This document shows, piece by piece, positions 7,773 through 16,920 of a stretch of DNA of 64,000 nt (its first letter is position 1; each line of letters opens with the position of its first letter). The position numbers and the translations under genes were made by a program. Source of the stretch: Prostheceraeus crozeri. Its lineage: Eukaryota > Platyhelminthes > Polycladida > Euryleptidae. The notes beneath the pieces are model-generated. The model was given only the letters and a program-made list of their open reading frames with translations. It was not told where the DNA came from and did not search any database. The stretch spans positions 26,939 to 90,938 of the forward strand of contig CAJQUW010003213.1 in the NCBI GenBank assembly GCA_907163375.1, read 5' to 3'.

Positions 7773-8119
7773 GATACTAAATCCCTCGTAACTTTAGTGT
7801 TTCGGAAAACAAAGTGAAGTCATTGTGATATGTTTATTGAAATATATACATGTGTGAAGTGATAGACTTTATACAACAGTCATTGAAAATATGTACATGA
7901 GCGCACTTCAATAGACATTGTTATATACAAAAATCTTTTTACTTCGTAAAGTGAGGAAATATACAGGGGTAGGAAAAAATGTCTTTCAGCGGGAAAGTCT
8001 TCACATGGGGAATGTACAGATGTGGACACATATTCACAAGGAAGTGCAATCTAAAGCGATACATAAAACAGCAATGTTTATCTACAGAAATCAACATGAA
8101 AATACTAAGTTAAGGATGA
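7773..8119. other. intergenic 3' region between converging genes
   Basis: AT-rich, no supportable gene. It separates the 3' ends of the structural pair and of the polymerase. TTTATT near 7831 would be an AATAAA for the leftward polymerase. A weak TTG-initiated + frame at 7918-8154 is rejected. Confidence 0.5.
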
Positions 8120-11100
8120 TTATGCTAAGACGTCTCCTGAATATGGTAGTGTGAGTTTAATTCTTTTGGGTGGTGGTATGTCTGTATCAGGATGTCCATG
8201 TGGAAGAGATGTGTTATGTCCTATCCAACACCTCTTATCCTCCCATGCTGAAAGCGCCCGTTTCCTAAAAGTATGAGTTTTGATCTCATGCGACTTAGAT
8301 TTTAAGATTGTCATATTGACAAACGTTATATTTTTATTTCTATAGGCTTCCCTGAAATTTTTATGTTTCATGTTAGAGACCAATGATCTTGATATGCCTT
8401 TAGCACGCTTAATACTATCGTCGCTATCCTTTAATTTCATACTGTACATTTTTGGGCGGAGGAGAATCATTTCATCTATTTCCTTCCCTGCTATCTCATC
8501 CTTAAAGCATCCAAGTTTTGCCTTATTTTTGATGGAGTAGAGTGGATGATCAGTAGGATAATTTGATGTATCAAAATATCTTTCTAAAGATTTTCCTACT
8601 TCATTGAAATTTAAATCTTTTTGAGTGGTAATACCTAAGAAGAAACTATCTGTATCACCACCCAACAAACGAACCTCTTTTACGAGAGGACATGGTTTTA
8701 GTATTTTATAAAAGAGTTGGTACATTTCAAGCTTACAGTAATCTAGTACAGCTTGGCCAATATAGATGGGCTTGCACAACTCAACTTCAGATTTTATCAT
8801 TTTAACACCTACAAGGTCCTCATCGATAATGTCTCTATCGATGAATAGAGATGATGAGACCAATTTCTTAAATTTTGTAACATCATTGACTAGTTTATAG
8901 TTTACACGTTTTCTAACATCCTCCATCGTCTTACCAAATAGACTATTGTTCTTATACTTATAAAAATCTTTTTCAAAGTTATTTTGGGCGAGTGCACGTT
9001 TCTGGTTGTTGATATCAATACATGATTTGAGGAAGGCTTTCTGTCTAAATTTAATAATGCGGTGAACTCTTTTTAAAATCATGCCCATTTCTAAATAAAA
9101 TTTTAAGATGCTAAAGTGAACTAGATAGTTTTCCTTATCATATTGGGTGAGTAAAAGTTTGCGGCAAGGCTTATAGTCGGGTTGATCGCATGATTCTAAA
9201 TCTTTATGAAATTGTTTCATAAAGTCGGAAAACATATCTTTGGTCACTTCACCTGATTCGGGTGCGAGTGGAAAATCTACGGTTTTATGTTTAATATTAT
9301 TTGGATAGATTAGATCTATCTCAAAATAATATCCCCAATCACCTTCATCTGGAATTGCTAGCATGTTAGAAGGGTTGGAGAGATGCTGAATTTCACTATC
9401 ATCTAACCAGCTAAACTCAGAGTTAGGTAGTGGTTTGGATAGTGAACTACCATATAAATTATTTTGGTCATCATAATTAAGATGAGTCTGATCATCGCCT
9501 ACTAATTTTGATTTTAACCTATGTTTATTTATAAATGTGAGACCACCGCGAATTCCTCGCTCAAATAAATTATACATCTCTGGATCTTGTAAGAGATGAA
9601 TGGTCTCACCAGTCATTTTAAAAGCAGACTTAAGTGACATGGCTGACAGACTGACAAAGTGGACGGGATCTAACTTATCTTCTTCTAATGCCACTCGTCG
9701 AAACTCCTGAAATACATCAGCCAGCAAAAATACATCTAACTTAAGATAGGCAATCATATATTCGCCAAATGTATGGCAGTCAAATTTTATCCATGCATCT
9801 TGTGCATGATCATAATCTTCGGCCTTACATTCTGCGCCGGTCAAATCATTTTTAAATTTATCTATGGGCGGAAGAGAAGTCTCGCCGAGTTTACTAATCG
9901 CATCAAAATATGCATATGGAAAGACTCCTTTCCGTGTGATGACTTCATCGGTTAGATTTGGATATTGTTTCTTAAGATTTTGTGTTAGTGGAAGAGACTT
10001 TAGATTTTGTACGAGAGAGGCCAGTGATGTAGTCATAAATTGGTAGGAATCTAAAACTTTTATATCAAAATATACCGTCTTATTTTCTTTAGTTTTATCG
10101 ACAGGCACTTTTACTGTCATGGCCATAAACTTCTCTCTCGTTTGTGCTATTACATCAAGCTTCCACTCTTTCATTTGACCTAAACCTCCTTTTATTATCA
10201 TATGGCTGTCGTAGCCCTTGAAATTATGGAAAATGACGGGTAATGTACGCCGTTTCATCCTAAGTGAAAAATTGCATTTTGAACATAGTGCGTTTCTAAA
10301 TTTACCAGTGATGTGATCATGGTCGCGCACTTTCTTAATCTTATCATCATCAAATGTTTTACTACATTTGAGGCAAACGTTGCAACTATCAAATTTTTCT
10401 TGATCATCTGCTGTCACATACAATGATCTGCGATAGAGTTCACCATCATACTTTTGTTGAAATTTTACAGCCTGTTCGAGGAATTGTAGGAATTGGTAAA
10501 TGCAATCCTCACCTTGCCAGACGTGCATTTTATTTTTTCTATTTTGGAAATGGTCATGCCATCCTTCATAGCAGGAAATGGCTGCTGCTCGATGGGTGTT
10601 ATCATCGATATAGCATTCGATGTCAGCATAAATGACACGAAGAGGACTTAGTTCATCGCCATTCTCTCTATATGAAAACTCCTTATCTTTGGGCATGCGC
10701 TCCATTCGTAGTTTACCTCGCTTACACCATTCGTAATGAGCTTCAAATCTATTTTTAATCCTAAAGTTGCGAATGCATCTGTCACAGTAATAAATCTCTG
10801 ATGAGCTAGAATTTCTTAAGTGGTGGTATAAGCGAAAAAGTTTGGGAATACCGCAGTAGTGCCATTCTTCACTATCATCCTGTCTTACTAATAAAAGGTT
10901 GACAACGTGGTCATAACAACTCGAACGCGAGCTGTAGCGGACACCCTTCAATCCCTTTTCCCAAACATGGAGGACTATTTTGATGTTGTTCAATTTTTCA
11001 AATTTTTCTATATCTTTAATTTTCATATCTTCACTATTGCAGTCATCAAACTTTAATTCATTCTCCCACTGTTGATACTTACTGTTACGGTATCGGCTAT

Positions 11101-11937
11101 TCTGTACATCATTATAGTGGAGAATGGAGAGGACGGCATACTTAAATCATTGCGATTCGCAATCTATGGAAATGACTGCTGCTTTATTTCTTAAATTTTT
11201 CGGAAGTTTAAAGGAGCCTCGTCCAGAGTAGTTCTCTAATAAAGTGATTTTAATCATGGCGGTCTCAATACCATCAAAAACGAGACCACTATCAAGCTCG
11301 TTAAATTTATCTATGTTTAATTTTAACCCTTGGATATGAAAATTTATCCAAGACTCGCAGTCTACAACTTCGGTTGCAGGAGAGGAGGGTATGTGAAACT
11401 CCAACCTCTCTACTATTTGACCAGTATAGTGGTCGATTTTTGCATATTTTATTTTGAGAAAGATGAGCGCCTTCATTCTAAAATTGACTAAATTGTTGAA
11501 GAGCGCACCAATCAAAGATGAATTTTGATGAAACCATTCTTCAAAGTCAGTAATGGTTTCTGAGGATTCCATCTGGTAGCTCCTCACTAAATTATTTATC
11601 GACACTTCAGAGAGTCGGATAGAGGAGGTGCTGTTAGTATAACTATCGTCACTGTGTGTATGTCGAAGTCTATGTGAAGATAGTTCAAAATGTGACTCAA
11701 AAGACTGAATGCATAAATCGCAAGAAAAGGAGACATCGTTAACAGAATAATCCCCACCTTCGGAGATTGATGCTGACTTAGGTCTACAAACACCTCGCTT
11801 GATGTGTCGGGCGAGATCACTCTTCCTCGTGAAGATGTTTCCACAGTCAGCACATTCCCGATCGTTGCATTCCCGCGACAATGTTGACATGGAGTCGCTG
11901 TTGTTATCCGACTCGCTCGAGATGGGACTGGTATCAC

Positions 11938-11996
11938 CTGAAAGAGAAATCATTCTTTCATCTCTGTTAATGTCTCAGTGTATTGTTACAACCTAC
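11938..11996 (-). other. short intron in polymerase 5' end (59 nt)
   Basis: Reading leftward: donor GTAGGT at 11996-11991, acceptor TTTCTCTTTCAG ending at 11938. Joining GAAG to GT restores a glycine codon and keeps the polymerase frame. The spliced exon upstream (12057-11997) then encodes a Ser/Glu/Leu-rich segment similar in composition to what follows. Confidence 0.5.
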
Positions 11997-12057
11997 CTTC
12001 ACTCAACAGCTCTAAACTTTCCTCGAGAAGCGAGCGCTTTGATGATGAAGTAGATGC

Positions 12058-12124
12058 CTGAAATTGAGAAAGATGCTATTAACCTAACGTTTAAGGGAGA
12101 TGACCGATGAATTCCTTAATTTAC
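12058..12124 (-). other. possible first intron of polymerase gene (67 nt)
   Basis: Reading leftward: donor GTAAAT directly after an ATG (12127-12125), acceptor CTCAATTTCAG ending at 12058. Splicing joins the ATG to GCATCT in frame, giving an N-terminus beginning MASTSSSKR. An exon whose coding part is only the start codon is unusual, so this model is weaker than the 59-nt intron. Confidence 0.3.
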
Positions 12125-12127
12125 CAT

Positions 12128-12401
12128 TTCAACGAAATTAAGTCAAAATGTGATACTTTGATAGTCAGAATGTAGTAATTGACTCAAACCAAAATAGGAT
12201 ACGTCAGCAACGTTAGATTATATTTGAGTGGAGGGAAAAGCTCACTTAGTGCTAATATATCTCAAATATCGAATGAAATCTAGTCTATTTTTCCCTTTTA
12301 TATACTCCCATACTCAAAATTCATTGGATATTCATTCTGATTGGTTGCTTGTTTATACTTAAGAATTAGGAAACATTTCAAAGTTATTATTCACAGTCAA
12401 C
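12128..12401. promoter_or_regulatory. divergent promoter region
   Basis: Lies between the polymerase (leftward) and the 151-residue gene (rightward). AT-rich, with TTTATATACT near 12297 for the rightward gene and GATATATT on the reverse strand near 12253 for the polymerase. No other signal recognised. Confidence 0.35.
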
Positions 12402-12857
12402 ATGACAAGCCCTCCAAAAACACCGAACACTACATTGGAGTTCTCTTCTCCATGCTCATCATCAAAGACGCTCGTTGCACCAAACGCTCTAACGAAGGGG
12501 AAGGTAGAGAAGGTGTACCGACTCGACAACATTAGAAAGTTGTCATTACCAGCGGACGACGAAGAGGAAAGTGTATGTGAGGAGGAGTGTCCCGACTTAA
12601 CAGGCGTGAGGTGGAAGTATCTGCAGTACGATACTGATGATGTGATGGAGATCACCAGCACCAAATTCCTCCATCAATTATGGGAATGGTACACCCCTAA
12701 CTCCCAGCCACGAACTATGGCGGAGTGGGAGTACATCGACAAAGTGAGGCTCGCGGTAGAAGAACGATTGAAGCAACTGAACTGTTTTTGTGATCTATGT
12801 GAAGCCAGACTCTGGGACGATATTGACGATGAAGACCTTTTGAAATACATGCCATAA
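12402..12857 (+). CDS. acidic protein of unknown function
   Basis: 151 residues from the ATG at 12402. A Ser/Thr/Pro-rich N-terminus is followed by an acidic stretch (ADDEEESVCEEECPD), a Trp/Tyr-rich middle (WKYLQY, LWEWY, AEWEYIDKV) and a C-terminal C-x-C-x2-C cluster in LNCFCDLCEARLWDD, ending in an acidic tail. I recognise no family. It is divergent from the polymerase, as accessory or early genes often are. Its stop TAA is part of AATAAA at 12856-12861, the same arrangement as at 3541 and 3576, which supports it being a real terminal gene. Confidence 0.55.
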   Translation: MTSPPKTPNTTLEFSSPCSSSKTLVAPNALTKGKVEKVYRLDNIRKLSLPADDEEESVCEEECPDLTGVRWKYLQYDTDDVMEITSTKFLHQLWEWYTPNSQPRTMAEWEYIDKVRLAVEERLKQLNCFCDLCEARLWDDIDDEDLLKYMP

Positions 12858-13601
12858 TAAATTTTTATTTCGTATTATCTTTGCTTTCATACTGACTTAC
12901 TTGAATGGGGCTTCAGTGGATGATTTAACCATGTATACTTTTTCATTTGGAAATAGTAGCACGCTTAGTTTAACTTGCAAATCTTATAACATTTCATATG
13001 GGTGATAATGGTAGTTGAAATAGTGTTAAATAAAATTAAGATAGCTTACACTTCTGATACAGGAATAGCAATCGACTGCAATCCATGTGTAAAGAGCTTG
13101 TTAGACTACGGAAGAGAGAAGTGTGTTATGTTGCGTGTGGCGCGTGAGTGTCCTCCCATTTCATTCATCAATTCGTCTCATTGATAGAGACAGGTAGAAC
13201 TCATGGTTCTCATAACGTATGCAATGGAAAGTTTTAGGCAACCTTCGACAGTTGGCTAAATGTCACCCTGGCGCGAATGCATACTACGTTGAGACAGAGG
13301 CAATCACTTGCAAGCATGACGCAGAGAGGTTTAACAAGATTGACCATTGCCGAATGTCCCTTGCGGTATACATAGCTACGGGTTTCACCGCCGCCCTTTA
13401 CAGGAACGCCCGTCGAAAGGAAGTATTACACCGAACTTCATTTGCAACGTTCAAGTTGACTGATAGCAGATTCAACTTAATGATAGTATTCGCCAGTCTA
13501 AAGACTGCCCAGGGCAAACCGCGAGGAGGTTCTATCAAATCTTGCCCCATGGTGGTCCCATAAGGACCGTTTGCGGCGTTCTCGGGATGTGGGATAGGGA
13601 C
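12858..13601. other. region without a recognised gene
   Basis: Contains an ATG frame of 114 codons at 13219-13563 (+) with ordinary composition and no recognisable motif, and a 60-codon frame at 13002-13184. Neither has supporting context, so neither is called a gene. The end of the Polinton may lie here or further right. Confidence 0.4.
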
Positions 13602-14785
13602 TCAGGCTTGCCGTTTCGACTGCGGCTCCGGCAACGGGGCGGGTGGTCGCTTCTCTTGGATGTCTGTAAAGAAAGAAGTAGTGAGTTATCATCTTACATT
13701 TTAATTTAGTCATTTTTACTTACAGATCTTCTCGGACGCTTCCTCATAAAGGAAATTCGAGATCGGATCACGATGATCGAAGGTGAAGTGTAGACACTCC
13801 ACCCCTTTCTTCGCCCGAGAGTAGCATTTCTCCCCTCTTCCACGCTCGTACAAGAGAGGAGTTTCTGCTACTCTCCCCTTTCTAATAGGGATGTGCAGAC
13901 GGCTGGAACGCACCCTTCGATCGCGATCCACCAGCTGCGCCGAACGGTGCAGCTCGTGGTTCGTCTCGACCACCTTAGCCATCTGCACACGGAGTCTCTC
14001 CACTTCCTCCTTCAACCTTCGTATCTCCTTCTCCCTACTTTCCCTCTCTGCTAGCAAAGCAGCTAGCTAGCTTCTCTGGCTTTCCTCTCGAGAGTCTTGA
14101 GCCTCTCCTGCTCCAACTCGCCATCCCGCTCGCTTAATCTCTCCTTCACCTTCTTCATCTCTCCGGCCACGTTCTTTAGGTCCTCATACTTTGCCTTGTA
14201 TGAGAAGGCCTCCTCCTTCAACTTCTCCACCTCTTTCTTTAGTTTATCCCGTTCGGCGATCACCGGCGGGCGCTTGACAAAATTGCGAAATTGCGTTGCA
14301 ATTCCGCTCGCAGTCATGGCTGCAGGGGTCTCGCGATCGAGGTCGACGTCCTCGATATGTTGCGGCTGTAGCTCTCCCTCCTCCTCCTCCTCACTATCGC
14401 TGCTGGACAGCGAGCTCTCGCTACTAAGCGAGGATACAGCGGCAATCGCTTCAATGGCGGATTGTAGCTCAGTGGCCTCAGTGGCGAAGAGTGAACTCCG
14501 TTCTTGTTCGTTGGCGGATTGTAGCTCCAAAGAACGGAGCTCAGTGGCGAAGAGTGAACTCCGTTCTTCTTCGCCTACTTCGCCTGTTTGACACTCGCTG
14601 TGTTGTGAGTGCCAATCCTCCAGCCGCTCACTTAAGCGACTGACTTAATGGGCTCCGCAATAGTAGCGACCGACCCCTATCTGTTTCTTGCTAGTGCAAG
14701 CGTGTTTCTTGAAGGCGTCAGCTCGGAATACCTTCCGGCATTGACACAGTTTGGAACTGGTCTTCACATCATTGTATTTCGGCAT
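13602..14785 (-). pseudogene. zinc-finger plus coiled-coil protein, broken, one short intron
   Basis: From ATG 14785 a 46-residue start has a Cys/His cluster (LCQCRKVFRADAFKKHAC). TAA 14647-14645 interrupts, but the frame continues through an acidic Ser/Glu region (SSDSEEEEEGE) with a 63-bp internal duplication, then a heptad-type coiled coil (ERDKLKKEVEKLKEEAF, LSERDGELEQERLKTLER). An 8-base excess of AGCT repeats near 14065 shifts the frame; coiled coil resumes (REKEIRRLKEEVERLR) and a basic tail follows. Donor GTAAGT at 13723 and acceptor CTTTCTTTACAG ending at 13664 define a 60-nt intron, and the last exon ends in a Pro-rich tail with TGA at 13602. Function unknown; Polinton membership inferred from intron size and strand. 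Confidence 0.55.
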
Positions 14786-15900
14786 TTCTGAAGCGAAAAA
14801 CGGAAAACAATGATTTTAAACTCAAATCATCATGTTATCAATACTTGAGGATAGACAAGTTAAGCTGATGAATCCGTTACAGGTATTACTCAGAGGGGAT
14901 CTTATCCCAGCTCCAAGGCCTCGACCCACAAATCCAACCTCGGACGGACAGAGCGTGCGTCATGTCACTGTGTTGGTATCCGGGCCCCGATTTTGACATA
15001 AAAATCGGTGGAGTTATTTACAAGAGGAAACATCCCAAGTCGTTGCTTTGATCAGCTTGATAGCAAGCCGTAGAGAGCTTGATTCACCAGCGTTTTGCAA
15101 TGGAGATGTTTAGAGGCCACCCATGACAAGATAGCTAAGACTCAACCGATTGGCGTTCAAAGTGCTACGTTGAGAACTGTGTCAAATGCCCAACATGAGA
15201 CATGAGTTGCCCCAGCGTTTTCGGTCTAAACTATGACACACTCCCTTGCCACACTTATCACTACGGCATCATCCGCCGTCCCGAAGGAACACCCTGTCAG
15301 TGGAATATTACAGCAAAACTCTCCGTGTCTTGCTCGCTTTCAGTGAAAAGCTGCTTGTAACATGAGAAGACTGGCTCGGACATCATTAAAAATCCTTTCA
15401 TTGACTTCAGCAGGGTCGAAAACCCCAGAAAACCTCCAAAACTAGTGAATTTAAATTTTTCAGCTTTTTATCACTACTTATGAAATTTTATAAGTAGTCT
15501 ATCACTTAGGGCAGGTCAATAGCGACCGAACCTTTTTTGAATCAAGTCAAACGGACTTGTAGAAGCAAAGTTACAAGCCTTTAAAGTTTTGGAGTCTTTT
15601 ATGGCCTGGAGACGAAGGCCATCTCCTGACGAACCTCTAAGTCTGACGCCTTAGCTGACTTCAGCAATGAAATTTTCTGAGTCGTTTTCTTACTGAACCT
15701 GGAATTTGGAATGTCCGAAGCTATCATCGGAACTCAGAAAGACGACTTACCGTTGACAATCTCTCGTATTAATGACAAGTCTCTGTCGGTTCCCAGCTTA
15801 TATAGTTTGTGGCGATCTGCTGATGGCGTAATATCCATCATCCAAACACTTAAAACGCTTCTATCGCCGATTCTAGAGGTCCGATTGAGCTGGAAAAACA
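14786..15900. other. non-coding stretch with one hairpin
   Basis: No gene supported. ACTACTTAT and ATAAGTAGT, perfect 9-base arms around an 8-base loop, lie at about 15472-15497. ACTACTTATG recurs near 16945, so the motif belongs to a repeat. Confidence 0.4.
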
Positions 15901-15904
15901 CCAT

Positions 15905-16600
15905 TCCATGAAGAATTTGACGCTGAATCCAAATCTGTCCTCCGTTTTCCCATCCGACGCTTCGTTTTGGCTCTACAGTAGGCAGCCATCGCAAAAATTC
16001 TAACTCTGTCGTTTTTCGGAAAAATGTTGAAAATTTTTTCTCTCCGATTGACTTGAAACTCACCATGTTGATAGAGAATTTGACGCTGATTCCGAATCTG
16101 AAATCCGTTTTGCTCTCCGATGCTTCGTTTTGGCGCTACAGCCCAAAACGTCCAAAATTCTAACTCTGTCGTTTTTTCGCCAATCTCCCAAAATCTTAAA
16201 TGGCGTCTCACATCTAAACGAAGACAGATATGAACAAGCCGTTTCTTTCACTGATTTTGTCTCACTCTTAGCTTTCAAACGAGCTATTGCACGACTTTCT
16301 ACGATCTCTAGAACCAAAGTTGGAAGCAACGCTGCCGAGGGGGGGGGACGTCAGCGAAAATTTTTTTATCTCCGATTGCTTTCAAATTCACCATACAGAT
16401 GCAGAATTTGACGCTGAATCCGAATCTGGCCTCCGTTTTCCCATCCGATGCTTCGTTTCGGCGCTACAGACCAAAACCAACCCAAATTCGCCGCTAACTC
16501 TGTCGTTTTTCCGAAAAATGTTGAACATTTTTTCTCACCGATTGAGCTGGAAATCATACCACAGATGCAGAATTTGACGCTCAGCCCAAAAATCACATTT
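15905..16600. repeat. tandem repeat of about 164 bp, diverged
   Basis: GAATTTGACGCTGA starts near 15913, 16078, 16405 and 16569, spacing 165, 327 (two units) and 164. Each copy goes on with CCGTTTTCCCATCCGA and GCTTCGTTT, and shares a block with CTCTGTCGTTTTTC. The unit at about 16240 is degraded. Overlapping frames on both strands here are shadows of the repeat: the period is not a multiple of three, so no frame persists. Confidence 0.75.
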
Positions 16601-16734
16601 GCAAAGCCCTCCGAGCACTGCTTCCAATCGAAACCTCCCATTTTCACACCAAAAGTCATGAGATCTCACGAAAAAGAACCAAGCCAAAACCTGGCGGTCG
16701 CTCAAGACCACCACGACACTCTGTCGTTTTATCG

Positions 16735-16915
16735 AGGGGAGGGGGGGACGTCAGCGAACATGGCCGGCACACCACGCCAACCTGGCCGGCACACCACGAC
16801 TCCTTGCACACCTCTACCAACTCTAACGTTCCAGAGGGGGGGACGTCAGCGAACATGGTCGGCACACCACGACTCCTTGCACACCTCTACCAACTCTAAC
16901 GTTCCAGAGGGGGGG
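16735..16915. repeat. GC-rich minisatellite
   Basis: A unit starting GAGGGGGGGACGTCAGCGAA and containing CGGCACACCACGACTCC and CCTCTACCAACTCTAACG appears twice in full, plus a truncated third start at 16908. The first copy has an additional 22-base internal duplication. The head GGGGGGGACGTCAGCG also occurs alone near 16340 inside the 164-bp repeat. Confidence 0.7.
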
Positions 16916-16920
16916 CGCGC

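Larger units (their letters stand above)
8120..12127 (-). pseudogene. POLB: protein-primed DNA polymerase B (Polinton type), one in-frame stop, 5' introns
   Basis: Replicates the element. A single frame runs from 11937 to TAA 8120, broken only by TGA 11149-11147; coding continues on both sides of it (PKNLRNKAAVISID before, YAVLSILH after). N-terminal zinc-finger motifs are CADCGNIFTRKSDLARH and CDLC with H-x4-H. The C-terminal part has exonuclease blocks YADIECY, HNFKGYDSHMI and YLKLDVFLLADV, an inserted C-x2-C / DHDHITGKFR endonuclease-VII-like finger, and polymerase blocks NYDDQNNLYG, YKNNSLFGKTM and GGDTDSFF. Two short introns are proposed at the 5' end; with them translation would start at ATG 12127. 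Apart from the TGA the catalytic motifs are intact. Confidence 0.88.
1..14785. mobile_element. Polinton/Maverick (adintovirus-like) element, left end outside the window, right end uncertain
   Basis: Seen: a retroviral-type integrase with chromodomain, an adenain-type protease, capsid-like proteins and a protein-primed family B DNA polymerase lie together without host genes between them. Known: this gene set defines Polintons/Mavericks, large self-synthesising virus-like transposons. Genes form alternating rightward and leftward units, as in adenovirus-like genomes. The FtsK/HerA-type packaging ATPase was not found, and no terminal inverted repeat can be recognised because the left end is cut off. 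The last gene that clearly fits is at 12402-12857; the pseudogene at 13602-14785 is included only because it has the same kind of short intron. Several genes carry stops or frameshifts, so this copy is decaying. Confidence 0.85.

Noticed and set aside
7918-8154. 78-codon + frame
   Set aside because: Starts with TTG, no motif, overlaps the 3' end of the polymerase.
13219-13563. 114-codon + frame
   Set aside because: Has an ATG but no motif, no signals and no context; left as unassigned sequence.
1-14785. A Polinton packaging ATPase (Walker A/B)
   Set aside because: Searched for in all listed frames of this region and not found; it may lie left of the window.
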